Assembly: GCA_913062815.1 (NCBI GenBank)
Contig: CAJXWZ010000006.1
Location: forward strand, 121,218 to 185,217
Source: an uncultured Colwellia sp.
Lineage (GTDB): Bacteria > Pseudomonadota > Gammaproteobacteria > Enterobacterales > Alteromonadaceae
Direction of reading: 5' to 3'
DNA: 64,000 nucleotides
Positions 18,801 through 28,087 of this stretch are shown here, piece after piece. The translations under genes were made by a program, and so were the position numbers. Each line of letters starts with the position of its first letter. Within the stretch, counting starts at the first letter, position 1. The notes under the pieces were generated by a model, which saw nothing but the letters and a program-made list of their open reading frames with translations, was not told where the DNA came from and searched no databases.

Positions 18801-21055
18801 ATTCGTATAAATAAATTGTGAAAATTGCGAGCCATAATACCAATTTCATTGTTTAAACCTATAGGCAAGTTTCCAATAGAGGTATTATTGTTTTCATATT
18901 CCTCCAATGTAGTAATAATGCTATTTATCGGGTTAGCAATCCTCCTAGACACTAATAGCGTTAGTCCGAAGGCAACAATAGTTAATGCGAAGCCTAGTAA
19001 AACACTACGAATCTTTAGTGACTCTAAATCAGCTAACATACTAGATAAATCACGTAATATAACGAGCCTAATAGATTTAGTATGCCCAAATCTATCCAAG
19101 TCCATTAAGTGATACTGCCCTACATACTGACTCTCTTTAATGAAAACATCATCAAGGTACGTTTCTTGTAAATCATTATTCATGGCCTCTTTTATTTGCA
19201 AAAATTCGTCCTGTATCAATACAGGCTCACCGAATTCAAAAGCAAATGTTTTTTCAGGATCAGGGTGAACTAAATAGTCACCATTTTGGTTTGCTAAAAA
19301 ATAACTTAACTCTGCTGGTAAGCTTGATTTCAGCTCTTTAGCTAAATGGTTAAAATCAACTTTTATTACTATTGCACCAAACACCTCTCCTAAAGAAGAG
19401 AAAACAGGCGTTGCTACACTTAACAGTGGCCTTTGAGGACTGATTAGTCGCTCATTTTCTTTTAACAATGCAATTGAAGAGAAATAAACCTCACCCAAAT
19501 TAAGATTCGATGTGGCATTAATAATGTCAGTACTCCCTTTACTCAAACGCGAATTAGGAGTTTGTATTGGCCCGTTTCCTATATTTTTGACTTTAGCTAG
19601 TTCTGAGCCATTATTATCGAACTTCACATAGCTTAATTGAAAGTATTGTTTTTTCGCTTTACTTAATTCGATAAATATTTGTGTTAAACGTTGATGCCAT
19701 AATTGATAATTCACTTGATCATTCGCTTCATGTGCCTTAATTAGCCCCATTACAGGGGGGGTATTGCTTAGAAAGAGTAAATCAGCATAAGCTTGGCTGT
19801 AGAGTTGTTCAATTATAGGTTCAACTAATTTAGCTTCTATCGTTAACTCTTTATGCTCTTGTTGAATTAATAACCTCTCACTCTCATTATAAAAAAGCAT
19901 CGTGACTAAAATAGTGATTGATATTGCAAGTAAGAAGCCCCCTGCCGATATTTGCGCAATCAATGAATGTTTTGTTTTTCCAATCTCAATAATTCCCGGT
20001 ATTGCTTTTTTACTTACTAACGCATTTGTATCAAACTGCTTGGTAACTTCTTTGCTAACAGATTGTGTAGCTATGTTTGCTTTTAAATCAAAAGCAATAC
20101 CTAGAAACACGCTCCCGTAAGCAACAATTTTCAATGCATGAGCAATATTAAAATGGTTATCAAATAAGGCTGCTGAACCAAATGCCATGTGAATTTGAGT
20201 AATAATTTCGGGACAAACGCTAAGCAATAAACCGAATTTGGCTAACGAAGGGTTAATGCGATATAAATTCCAGAACAATACGCCTGCCAAAATAAAAAAA
20301 CCTAATGGCAATACATCATAAGGTCGAGTAATTAAAGCTTTTGTGAACATGGTTTGCGGTAGGCTCTCACTGTTGGCTGCTAAATGAACACTAATATAAG
20401 CCACTAGAACAAAGCAGAAACCAATGAGGATTAAAGTCTTACCATGTTTATTTTGTCCTTCATTTACGCTATTAGGGTGATCATATTTCTTATACAGCCA
20501 AAAACTAAGTAAAGTGCCCGTTATCATAATTATGGAATTAAAAATACGCGAAAAAGCCCAGGTAAAGGGAATGAAATCAGTATTTGCTGCTTTTGCTTCT
20601 AAAATACGGGTTGCAGCAAGTGTATGAAAAGCATCAACTGAGCCCGCACAAAATAGCGCCATACCTATGACTGGAATCGCGACATCACCACGGATACGGT
20701 AGTGCACTATTGATATAACAAAAGCTAACATGGCTAAAATAACAGCAGACCACTCTAAAATGGTGTGATGTAAAGCCCCCGAGAGAGCATAGAATAAATC
20801 ATTAGCGCTAATGGTGTTACTGGTGATTTTTTCAATGGGAATAGGTGTTTTTGTCGAAGCAAAATCAACACCAAACAAGTTAAGTGTTACTGGTAATAAA
20901 CAAATAAAAATGACTAATATAGTGCTATGTAAACGAGTGAAATGACTAAAAAACCATTTGGCGTTTTTACTATTATTACTGTTGATTTTATTAGTATTAC
21001 TGGTATTACTGCTTTCTGTGATTGAGCTGTCTTGTTCCCGGTGCGCTTTATTCAT
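15884..21055 (-). CDS. Hybrid sensor histidine kinase with MASE3-like, Cache, HAMP, PAS, two REC and Hpt domains
   Basis: A 1723-residue inner-membrane phosphorelay kinase. Residues about 30-330 form a multi-helix MASE3-like membrane sensor. A transmembrane helix near 370 and another at about 685-705 flank an extracytoplasmic Cache-type domain. HAMP (about 705-760) and two PAS domains (about 770-890, 915-1035) follow. HisKA carries H1052 in SMSHEIRTPMNG. The ATPase domain shows the N box with NAIKF, DTGIGIP and GTGLGLAIS. REC1 has D1338, REC2 has D1503, and the Hpt domain has H1664 in VIHKIKG. The full His-Asp-His relay set is intact, although two receivers in tandem make the route unclear. 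No partner response regulator is adjacent. The ligand is unknown. Confidence 0.93.
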   Translation of the reverse strand: MNKAHREQDSSITESSNTSNTNKINSNNSKNAKWFFSHFTRLHSTILVIFICLLPVTLNLFGVDFASTKTPIPIEKITSNTISANDLFYALSGALHHTILEWSAVILAMLAFVISIVHYRIRGDVAIPVIGMALFCAGSVDAFHTLAATRILEAKAANTDFIPFTWAFSRIFNSIIMITGTLLSFWLYKKYDHPNSVNEGQNKHGKTLILIGFCFVLVAYISVHLAANSESLPQTMFTKALITRPYDVLPLGFFILAGVLFWNLYRINPSLAKFGLLLSVCPEIITQIHMAFGSAALFDNHFNIAHALKIVAYGSVFLGIAFDLKANIATQSVSKEVTKQFDTNALVSKKAIPGIIEIGKTKHSLIAQISAGGFLLAISITILVTMLFYNESERLLIQQEHKELTIEAKLVEPIIEQLYSQAYADLLFLSNTPPVMGLIKAHEANDQVNYQLWHQRLTQIFIELSKAKKQYFQLSYVKFDNNGSELAKVKNIGNGPIQTPNSRLSKGSTDIINATSNLNLGEVYFSSIALLKENERLISPQRPLLSVATPVFSSLGEVFGAIVIKVDFNHLAKELKSSLPAELSYFLANQNGDYLVHPDPEKTFAFEFGEPVLIQDEFLQIKEAMNNDLQETYLDDVFIKESQYVGQYHLMDLDRFGHTKSIRLVILRDLSSMLADLESLKIRSVLLGFALTIVAFGLTLLVSRRIANPINSIITTLEEYENNNTSIGNLPIGLNNEIGIMARNFHNLFIRMEDSLLQHIRLNQESEFARERVSAILNSTVDAFITINEKSNITSFNQAAESMFGCKEADVIGENVKLLMPSSYATEHDNFIENNRTSGIDKIIGIGRELEAIHKSGHVFPIHLAITKVEGEEGVTYTGVIRDISKEKTLEEQRLQREKEIEKINERIGLATQAANIGIWEFDLTKFSSDWDEGMHNLYGLDSSKTSPETIDWHSFLHPDDIERSVALMTQATEQVINFSDEYRIVLADNQVKYIKAVGVVKADDKGVASKIIGVNYDISEIKLAALAHLHAKEAAEATAQHKAEFLASMSHEIRTPMNGVLGMLGLLNRSKLDEDQQHRVQLATSSAESLLTLINDILDFSKVEAGKLDLEMLDFDLRHMLGVFAETMAFKAQEKGLEFILDVNKINQSHVKGDPGRIRQILTNIVGNAIKFTQQGEITIRAHTTELDNNQILFECDVCDTGIGIPRNKVPHLFESFTQVDASTTRKFGGTGLGLAISKQLCHLMSGDISVRSQPDLGSVFSFQLILTNSQESSPVIPNVDVEGVNLLVVDDNETNRIVLREQLELWGANVTEVDNGISALSLLEKADIDFKVAFLDMQMPYMDGAELGKCIRNLPNLTDLKLVMMTSMATRGDAKFFADIGFDAYFPKPTTTADLFDTLALTLSDSELIQQAEPLITHHFLSTCKHEKPAVDTGVDNLASVEQLENSRILLVEDNRINQEVARAVLSEFNVNVDIAADGLEALQSLKLAAEDTPYDLILMDCQMPEMDGYQASGEIRAGAAGGCYSNIPIIAMTANAMIGDKEKCLAAGMDDYLTKPIDPISLKKKLIFWLNQSHQVRETQPQSVLQTPLVKEESSSIQSSKDIDNQSNIWQKDKLLQRISNNELMLEKLLQLFIEEMPPLFIDYNQAYKELDYDAMREVIHKIKGISGNVSAMDLHKKTIDIEALLANESINEQAHQTLKDSYQSIFELLEQELVTSPEN

Positions 21056-21115
21056 AACATTAACCCCATGAGTTATGGTATTAACATTAGCAGGTAATAA
21101 AAAAAGAACAAAAAA

Positions 21116-21137
21116 AACAGCGCAAATTTGCGCTGTT
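21116..21137 (-). terminator. Rho-independent terminator of the NhaC-type antiporter gene
   Basis: A perfect 22-bp palindrome with a GCGC-rich stem (half-site aacagcgcaaa). Read on the minus strand it lies about 36 bp after the antiporter stop and is followed by eight T residues. It separates the antiporter from the hybrid kinase. Confidence 0.8.
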
Positions 21138-21172
21138 AATTAAAATAAGTAGCTGAAAAAAAACACTTGTGA

Positions 21173-22564
21173 TTACAACATGATGTAACTAGCAATAAAG
21201 TAAGCGATTAAAGCCAATATGCCACCAAATATAGCATAAGGCAGTTGGGTTTTAACATGCTCAAGTAAGTCACAGCCCGACGCAATAGCTGAAACACAAG
21301 TGGTATCAGAAATGGGAGAGCAATGATCGCCAAAAACACCCCCGCCCAATATCGCCGCAATCACCAAGGAAGGCGGCAAACCCAATGATTGAATAAGCGG
21401 CACGCCAATAGGGATAAGTATGGCAAATGTTCCCCACGATGTGCCGGTACTGAAAGAGATAATACCACCGGCAATAAATAACATTGGCACCACAAATAAC
21501 AGAGGTAAATTATCGCCAACAAAACCAGCAATAAATAACCCGGTTCCTAGCTCTTTTAAACTTGAGCCTAGGGTGAGTGAAAACAAGACAATAGTAACTA
21601 AAGGTAATAACTCAGCCAAACCTTCAAAACCCACATCAACAAGCTCTTTATGTGAGAAACGTTTAGAAAATAGCAATAAGAAATAGGCTATCGCTAGCGC
21701 CAAACAAGTGGCGTAAAGTACTGACTCCCCACCGCTACCTTGGGTAATGTCGCCCTCTCCGGTCCAATACATAAAAAAGAACATACCCAACACCATGCTG
21801 AGTAATGGCACTACCATAAATCTTGCTTTGCTCGGTGCAATTAACTCTTCTTTTAAACTATCTTCGGTCTTTACTTCGAGTTTGTGCAGTTCAAGTTCCG
21901 ACTGTTTCATTGGACCATGCACTTTATCAGTGGCAATCGTATAAGCCACCATTACTAACGCAATAATGGCATAGAAATTAAAAGGAATAGTGCCCCATAA
22001 AATCGACATTGACGATTGCTCTAACTCGTAGTTATTGAGTAGCCCCAATACATAGGCTCCCCAGCCATTAAGTAAAACTAAAATACAGACAGGTGCAGAC
22101 GTACTGTCAATAATAAAAGCTAATCGAGCTCGACTCATTTTAAATTTATCAAATAAGTCTCGCGATAAAATACCAGCAGTTAACACACTAAGATTAGATT
22201 CGATAAAAATCACCATGCCAGTAAACATAGTGACCGTACCCACTTGCCGTCTATTTTTAGCTATGCCTTTACTAACAAGTTTATTTACCATGGCGGTCAC
22301 GCCACCAGAATTTCTTACATAAGCAAGTAAAGCACCGATGAGTAAACTAAACACGAGTAAACGCGCGTTCCCTGGCGAACTTACCACCGAGATAACACGT
22401 TCCATTACGCCTAGAAAACCAAAAAAGAGAGGGTTAGAATGGTCATTGATTGCAAGGAGAAACTCTGAACTAAAAACGGCCATTAACAACGCTAGTATCA
22501 CTTCTTTTTTCCAAAGCACAACTGCAATTGCTATCAGTGGCGGAATTACCGACAACCATTCCAT
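21173..22564 (-). CDS. NhaC-family Na+/H+ antiporter-like transporter
   Basis: A 463-residue polytopic inner-membrane protein with about 11-12 hydrophobic helices. Family features are the opening PPLIAIAVVLWKKEVILAL helix, the SPGNARLLVFSLLIGALL helix, the IESNLSVLTAG segment, FSTGTSWGTFAILIPIGVPL, and the GGGVFGDHCSPISDTT motif near residue 410, which is characteristic of NhaC-type proteins. A polar cytoplasmic loop at about 215-245 is rich in Glu and Lys. ATG 22564 has AAAGG upstream. Some NhaC homologues exchange organic acids or amino acids, so sodium/proton exchange is the family default rather than proven. Confidence 0.87.
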   Translation of the reverse strand: MEWLSVIPPLIAIAVVLWKKEVILALLMAVFSSEFLLAINDHSNPLFFGFLGVMERVISVVSSPGNARLLVFSLLIGALLAYVRNSGGVTAMVNKLVSKGIAKNRRQVGTVTMFTGMVIFIESNLSVLTAGILSRDLFDKFKMSRARLAFIIDSTSAPVCILVLLNGWGAYVLGLLNNYELEQSSMSILWGTIPFNFYAIIALVMVAYTIATDKVHGPMKQSELELHKLEVKTEDSLKEELIAPSKARFMVVPLLSMVLGMFFFMYWTGEGDITQGSGGESVLYATCLALAIAYFLLLFSKRFSHKELVDVGFEGLAELLPLVTIVLFSLTLGSSLKELGTGLFIAGFVGDNLPLLFVVPMLFIAGGIISFSTGTSWGTFAILIPIGVPLIQSLGLPPSLVIAAILGGGVFGDHCSPISDTTCVSAIASGCDLLEHVKTQLPYAIFGGILALIAYFIASYIML

Positions 22565-22669
22565 ATAAAACCTTTATTATTATATTTAAAATCCGAAACA
22601 GTTTGGCAAATACAAATAGAGTATTCAAGCCTTATAATGTTAAGGAATTGTTTTTAGATTAATAAAAGT

Positions 22670-22852
22670 CTAAATGTGCCTAAGTTCGACCATGCTAACG
22701 CTTTTCCATTGCATTACAGGCTTGAGTCTTAGGCGTATAAAATATTTAACATAATCGACCACTGCTGATTCTGGTTTTTCATAGAAGATCCTGAGTAAGC
22801 TAACAAATTTTCGATATCGACATGCAAATACCTTTATTTTCTTTTTTGTCAT
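22670..22852 (-). CDS. Possible 60-codon ORF downstream of dnaE2
   Basis: An ATG-initiated frame begins 2 bp after the dnaE2 stop and encodes a basic 60-residue peptide (many Lys/Arg, Tyr/Phe). I recognise no family and see no independent ribosome-binding site beyond the dnaE2 tail. It could be a translationally coupled small gene of the SOS operon or a chance frame. I regard it as more likely spurious. Confidence 0.18.
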   Translation of the reverse strand: MTKKKIKVFACRYRKFVSLLRIFYEKPESAVVDYVKYFIRLRLKPVMQWKSVSMVELRHI

Positions 22853-22854
22853 CT

Positions 22855-25800
22855 TTAGTGAAAATCTCTAGAATTAACTTTCAATTGGGATAGTTCATCG
22901 GTCAAATCAATTAATTTTCCAGCAATAATATGGGTCACTTCTCCTTCACGCTCTAATATGCCGACGACTTTCATGACTTTAGCCGTAAGGTAAACTTTTT
23001 TTTGCGCTCTAGCAGTTCCTCCCCAAATAATGACATTAATATTACCGGTATCATCTTCCAGTGTCAGAAAAGTGACCCCTGAAGCCGTGCCTGGAGACTG
23101 CTTTCCCGTAACAACCCCCGCCACACAAACAAAAGCTTTGTGATGCATATGTATAAGCTCATTCATACGAACAAACTTACTCAATTTTCCAGACTCTGCT
23201 AATAAAGTGACAGGGTGTTTATGTAGCGATAAGCCCATTGCTTTATAATCCTCTGTGAGCGTATCAAATTCACTAGGAATATATTGATGGTCATTTTTTT
23301 CGGATGAAAGGCCGCTAAATAATGGCAATTCAGTTTCAGCATTCATGATTGACCACCGAGCAGAATATCGATTACCTGACAATACCTTTAGTGCATCTGC
23401 TGATGCTAATAATTCAATATCCCGTCGACAAACCTTCGATGATTTAAGCTCTGCAATGTCAGTAAAACCGCCCTTAGGGCGAAAAGCTAACAAGGTATCT
23501 ACAGTCGTCTCACTTAAGCCTTTGACTATACGAAACCCCAAACGTAAGGCATAACTTTGGTTATCTTTAACCATGTCATGCTGATATTTAGAGTTGTTAA
23601 TACAAACAGGCAACACCACAACGCCGTGTCTTCGCGCGTCTTGAATAAGTTGTGATGCACTGTAAAACCCCATTGGTAAACTATTAAGTAATGCGCTGTA
23701 AAACACTTCAGGATAATAGTATTTGAGCCAAGCAGATGTGTACGCTAACACAGCAAAGGAGGCAGAGTGACTTTCTGGGAAACCATATTCGCCAAAACCG
23801 CAAATTTGTTCAAAGATACGCTCTGCAAAAGTAGTTTCATAACCTCTAGACTCCATGCCTTTGATTAATTTGGATTTGAATTTAAATAGCTCGCCATCTT
23901 TTTTCCACTTAGCCATTGCGCGTCTAAGTTGATCAGCCTCACCGCCAGTAAAGCCTGCTGCCACCATCGCTAATTTAATAACTTGCTCTTGAAAAATGGG
24001 CACACCTAATGTGCGAGATAATACTTCTTCTACAGCTTCTGAAGGGTAAGATATAGGCTCCTCACCATTTCTTCTTTTAAGGAAGGGATGAACCATGTCA
24101 CCTTGAATAGGGCCTGGGCGCACAATAGCAATTTGTATCACTAAATCATAATAACAAGCGGGGCGAAGCCTAGGCAGCATACTCATTTGAGCTCGGGATT
24201 CTATTTGAAACACACCAACCGTATCCGCCTTTTGTATCATGTTATACACATTGGCATCATCTTGCATGCGAGTAATGCCTGCAATACTTAAATCCTTTTG
24301 ATAGCACTGACGAATTAATGAAAAGCACTTTCTAATGGCTGTTAACATGCCTAATGCCAGTACATCTACTTTCAATAGACCTAAACTTTCCAAATCATCC
24401 TTATCCCATTGAATAACGGTACGGTTTTCCATAGTGGCATTTTCTATGGGTACTAATTCATATAAAGGACCCGATGAAATAATAAACCCACCTACATGCT
24501 GTGATAAATGACGAGGAAACCCCATTATTTCCCCCACCAAATGAATAAACTGCTGGCCTTTCAGTGACTCTGGCTGAAGGCCTAATTCAACAATTTGTGC
24601 TTGCCAGCTCAACTCTCTGTCTCTACGGTTAACATTTTTAACAAAAAAATCTAATCGTGTTTCAGCAATATCTAGGGCTTTACCAACGTCGCGTACTGCA
24701 CTCTTAAAGCGATATGAAATAACCGTAGCTGCTAATGCTGTTCGCTCCCTTCCGTATTTTTGATATATATATTGAATAATTTCTTCTCGGCGCTCGTGCT
24801 CAAAATCAACATCAATATCAGGTGGTTCATTACGTTCTTTACTAATAAACCGCTCGAATAACACCGATATTTGTTGCGGGTCGACAGCCGTGATTTCCAA
24901 ACAATAACACACGATAGAATTTGCGGCCGAGCCGCGACCTTGATAAAGGATGCCTTGAGATTTTGCAAACATGACGATGTCATGAATGGTTAAAAAGAAA
25001 AAAGGATAGTTAAGCGCCTCTATCAGCGTTAATTCTTTATCAATAATTGCTTGTATTTTGCTATCAACTCCGGAAGGAAATCGTATTTCAATGCCTTTGG
25101 CTACCAACTTTCGCAAATAACGCATAGGCGTATAGCCTTGAGGAACTAGCTCACTCGGATACTCATACTGAAGCTCACTCAAACAAAAAGTGCATTGATT
25201 AGCTATATGCGTACTTTCATCAAGCCATTCTTTAGGAAACAACTTGCTAAGCTTTTCTTTAGAGCGTAAAGCTTGTTCAGTATTCGACAATAGCAACCTA
25301 CCAGCTTTTGATATGCTTGTACCTTCACGAATAGCGGTCAGAGTATGCAGTAAAGGAAGGCGCGTAGCATTATGCATTAATACACCACCACAAGCGGTTA
25401 TGGGAATATTTAACGAACGTGACAAGCTTCGACAGTGCTCTGCGTACTCTTTTTCATTACTGTGCAAATGGTTTTGCACGCCAATCCACAGCCGCCCCTG
25501 ATGATGTTTGTAAAGTCGCTTGCCACACGCTTCATCTGATTTTTCACCAAGTGGTAACCAAATAAGTAAGCAATGTTTAACAGAGGTTAAATCCCACTCT
25601 GATAATTCATACTCTCCTTTAGCACTTCGACGGCGTGCATTGGTGATAATTCGACAGAGTTCAGCGTAGGCGGTTCGGTTTGGACAAAGTAATACAAGCT
25701 TTAATGTCGGCTCAAGTTTAAATAGGCTACCAACAATCAATTTAAGTTGGAGCTTATGTTGCTTTATAGCCGCATATGCGCGCACAACATCAGCAACGGA

Positions 25801-25926
25801 GCATTCATCAGTGATAGCTAGCGCTGAATAGCCCAGAAAATTAGCTTGAATCACTAGCTCTTGAACATGTGAAGCGCCTTCTAAAAAGGAGAAGTTACTT
25901 TGGCAATACAGCTCAGCGTAATTCAT
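22855..25926 (-). CDS. dnaE2: Error-prone DNA polymerase DnaE2 (ImuC)
   Basis: Alpha-subunit-type C-family polymerase of the ImuA-ImuB-DnaE2 translesion mutasome, 1023 residues. The N-terminal PHP domain opens with ELYCQSNFSFLEGASH. The catalytic acids are in PDIDVDF at residues 369-375 (D372, D374). The fingers/palm region shows YQGRGSAANS, a helix-hairpin-helix region follows (about 800-880), and a C-terminal OB fold (about 930-1010) carries the VVTGKQSPGTASGVTFLTLED signature. It is the last gene of the imuA-imuB-dnaE2 operon, 16 bp after imuB, with transcription from the LexA-box promoter at 28034. It acts in damage-induced mutagenesis. Confidence 0.96.
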   Translation of the reverse strand: MNYAELYCQSNFSFLEGASHVQELVIQANFLGYSALAITDECSVADVVRAYAAIKQHKLQLKLIVGSLFKLEPTLKLVLLCPNRTAYAELCRIITNARRRSAKGEYELSEWDLTSVKHCLLIWLPLGEKSDEACGKRLYKHHQGRLWIGVQNHLHSNEKEYAEHCRSLSRSLNIPITACGGVLMHNATRLPLLHTLTAIREGTSISKAGRLLLSNTEQALRSKEKLSKLFPKEWLDESTHIANQCTFCLSELQYEYPSELVPQGYTPMRYLRKLVAKGIEIRFPSGVDSKIQAIIDKELTLIEALNYPFFFLTIHDIVMFAKSQGILYQGRGSAANSIVCYCLEITAVDPQQISVLFERFISKERNEPPDIDVDFEHERREEIIQYIYQKYGRERTALAATVISYRFKSAVRDVGKALDIAETRLDFFVKNVNRRDRELSWQAQIVELGLQPESLKGQQFIHLVGEIMGFPRHLSQHVGGFIISSGPLYELVPIENATMENRTVIQWDKDDLESLGLLKVDVLALGMLTAIRKCFSLIRQCYQKDLSIAGITRMQDDANVYNMIQKADTVGVFQIESRAQMSMLPRLRPACYYDLVIQIAIVRPGPIQGDMVHPFLKRRNGEEPISYPSEAVEEVLSRTLGVPIFQEQVIKLAMVAAGFTGGEADQLRRAMAKWKKDGELFKFKSKLIKGMESRGYETTFAERIFEQICGFGEYGFPESHSASFAVLAYTSAWLKYYYPEVFYSALLNSLPMGFYSASQLIQDARRHGVVVLPVCINNSKYQHDMVKDNQSYALRLGFRIVKGLSETTVDTLLAFRPKGGFTDIAELKSSKVCRRDIELLASADALKVLSGNRYSARWSIMNAETELPLFSGLSSEKNDHQYIPSEFDTLTEDYKAMGLSLHKHPVTLLAESGKLSKFVRMNELIHMHHKAFVCVAGVVTGKQSPGTASGVTFLTLEDDTGNINVIIWGGTARAQKKVYLTAKVMKVVGILEREGEVTHIIAGKLIDLTDELSQLKVNSRDFH

Positions 25927-25942
25927 TCGCTAACAAAAGCCA

Positions 25943-27343
25943 TCAGCTAAAAGCACCATGAAGAAACCACTCCTTGGTGTGATTTCTAAAGATCCATAAC
26001 CAACGCCCTTCTGTGCTACGAGCTACAAAATAATCTCGTACAATAGGATGGCCATCCCACCAACCTGTCGCTATTCTCTCTGGCCCCTGAACAATAGAAA
26101 CTTTATCTGTTAAGCGCTCAGGTTTTGGTAACAATAAACTAGGCCGCAACTTATTTTCAACGGACAAAGTAACTGCAGTGGAGAATGGCTCGCAAAACTG
26201 ACTGGTTAGTTCTGGCCTTGCATCTTCAGTAAGAGTAAGCCCTGTTATCGCTTGTTTTCCTAGTTTGGCTTGTAGAAGAGAAAGTAACTCCAATGGTGAG
26301 GTATTACCTTGGAACCCAGAGAATAAATCTACTGCTATAATCTTCTTCGCAGCTACATGGCTAGCAAGAAGCGTTATACTATGAACTGGCGATTCAATCT
26401 TAATGGACTCTAGCGTCAATGAAGAAAGTGTTAACCACTTTTTTGCTGTGTTATCTCCTTGTGCTGAATTAACAACCAATTCAACATTACCCGCATCTCG
26501 TTGGTGTAATGTAATGGTTATTTCATGTGCTACTTGCTCTCTTAAGGTAAGAAAGCTTTCTAGTTTATGAAGTAAAAGCGTTATTGGACGCACTAGCCAC
26601 TGAGTGTTTTCAATATCAAATAACAACTCTAAGCGTCGTTTAAACTGTATTGGCGGAATATAAAAATTAATGGGATGTTGAAAATCTCCCGTTAATCTTC
26701 CTACGTAATTGACCAATGAAATATCAAAACGCTTAGCAATGTCTGCAATAGGTATATTCAACAATGCTTGTAAATTATTCACCCCGATCCGATTAAGCTT
26801 CTCAATAATTTTAGGTGCCAATGTCGTTTTTGTCAGGCTATGTTGCTTAACCGCTGACAATAATATTTTATTATTGTCAGTAGTTTGATTAAACCCTGAT
26901 TGAGCGAGTAACTGTGCAGCCAAAGGGGAATAAGCTGTTGCATAATGAAAGTGTAGATTTAACTGCGTTAACAACGTTTTTAAGGCTTGCCAATAGTTAT
27001 CTAATCCATCGTACAAGGTAAGCATATTACTTACCCTAAGCAATATGCCATTTGGCTCAAAAAAAGCGATATCTGACGTGATGATATATAACCATTGTGC
27101 TATCTCTAAGAGTTTTTCTTTTTCCACCTCTTCTTGATAAGGGTAGACCAGTAAATCACCACATAATGAAGAAGCGGTTCCAAGCCCCATTCCAAACTTT
27201 ATTCCCTGCATAGCAGCGCTTTTATTAAACTGCACAATAGCATTTCTTTTTGCTTCAACAATAATAACGGGCTCTTCTTCATGAGCTGAATATAGCGTGT
27301 CGAGTTGTAAGACAGGAAAGTGTAAATATAGCCAAAGTGTCAT
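25943..27343 (-). CDS. imuB: ImuB, Y-family polymerase-like mutasome hub
   Basis: A 466-residue DinB-like protein without polymerase activity that links DnaE2, ImuA and the sliding clamp. The N-terminus reads LWLYLHFPVLQLDTL, where active Y-family enzymes have their DxDxFF catalytic motif, so the acidic residues are missing as is typical of ImuB. Palm/finger remnants follow, with a helix-hairpin-helix segment near residue 190 (LNRIGVNNLQALLNIP) and a little-finger region. The C-terminus has the characteristic WWDGHPIVRDYFVA and LWIFRNHTKEWFLHG segments. It is separated from imuA by a single base, indicating translational coupling. Confidence 0.93.
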   Translation of the reverse strand: MTLWLYLHFPVLQLDTLYSAHEEEPVIIVEAKRNAIVQFNKSAAMQGIKFGMGLGTASSLCGDLLVYPYQEEVEKEKLLEIAQWLYIITSDIAFFEPNGILLRVSNMLTLYDGLDNYWQALKTLLTQLNLHFHYATAYSPLAAQLLAQSGFNQTTDNNKILLSAVKQHSLTKTTLAPKIIEKLNRIGVNNLQALLNIPIADIAKRFDISLVNYVGRLTGDFQHPINFYIPPIQFKRRLELLFDIENTQWLVRPITLLLHKLESFLTLREQVAHEITITLHQRDAGNVELVVNSAQGDNTAKKWLTLSSLTLESIKIESPVHSITLLASHVAAKKIIAVDLFSGFQGNTSPLELLSLLQAKLGKQAITGLTLTEDARPELTSQFCEPFSTAVTLSVENKLRPSLLLPKPERLTDKVSIVQGPERIATGWWDGHPIVRDYFVARSTEGRWLWIFRNHTKEWFLHGAFS

Positions 27344-27344
27344 G

Positions 27345-28022
27345 TTAAACCGCTTTTGCAGTTGGAAATAACAAAATGTTATTTGAAGGTTTATCCAATG
27401 TTAATGCGGGCCAATTAAATGACATATCAACGATAAACTCAGGTAGCGGCCAGCCTCCTCGGCGCTTAGGTATACTAACTTCAATTCCATTGGGGTGCGG
27501 TGACAGCTGCAAGCTTAGTGAAACAGGAATAGATAACGTATTAGTTTGCGTGCTTTTTAATAGAAGGTGTAGGCAATTCCCTTGCTCCGCCGCGACCTGA
27601 AAACGCCTAACTTGGTGTACTTCCAATGATTGACTCCACAACAATACCGTACAACATGCACCACTCTTTAAACACTGCTCAGATGCCCACAGCGCTTCGT
27701 TAATAGAGTTTGGCGTTATAATCAGAATATTTTCTAAATCAAAGCCTTGATTATGCATGTGCTCGGCGTTGATGAAACCGGGGGGATGAATAAACACCGT
27801 AAGCCTGTTTTGAGCTTGCCGCTGAATGTTTGGCAATAACAAGCGCAGCTCCCCAATGCCTATATCGGATCTAACTTCTACAACACCAACATTAGGAAAA
27901 CCGCCTTGCAGGTTATGATCGAGCTCGTTATAACCTGACGAGGTAACATCATGTATTTGTTTTTTTTCCTTGGCGTGCCACACTAAGCTTTTGCGCTGTA
28001 ATAATTCAATTATTTCATTCAT
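27345..28022 (-). CDS. imuA: ImuA, RecA-like translesion synthesis accessory protein
   Basis: First gene of the mutasome operon, 225 residues. The GYNELDHNLQGGFPNVGVVEV and GIGELRLLLPNI blocks match ImuA proteins, which are RecA-core homologues with a degraded Walker A (no GxxxxGKT here). VFIHPPGFINAEHMHNQGFDLENILII fits the central strand-turn region. ATG 28022 lies 12 bp downstream of a LexA box on the minus strand, so expression should be DNA-damage inducible. ImuA is needed for DnaE2-dependent mutagenesis and also modulates RecA in studied species; here this is by homology. Confidence 0.9.
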   Translation of the reverse strand: MNEIIELLQRKSLVWHAKEKKQIHDVTSSGYNELDHNLQGGFPNVGVVEVRSDIGIGELRLLLPNIQRQAQNRLTVFIHPPGFINAEHMHNQGFDLENILIITPNSINEALWASEQCLKSGACCTVLLWSQSLEVHQVRRFQVAAEQGNCLHLLLKSTQTNTLSIPVSLSLQLSPHPNGIEVSIPKRRGGWPLPEFIVDMSFNWPALTLDKPSNNILLFPTAKAV

Positions 28023-28033
28023 AGTAGATTTAC

Positions 28034-28049
28034 CTGTATATCCATACAG
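28034..28049. promoter_or_regulatory. LexA (SOS) box shared by imuA and the SRAP gene
   Basis: ctgtatatccatacag has perfect CTGT and ACAG half-sites separated by 8 AT-rich bases, and the flanks (tac before, tat after) extend the match to the gammaproteobacterial consensus. It lies 12 bp upstream of imuA and 38 bp upstream of the divergent SRAP gene, so a single LexA dimer could repress both. Confidence 0.93.
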
Positions 28050-28087
28050 TATACAATGAAATTATATTCTTGCAAGTTGAGATTGGT

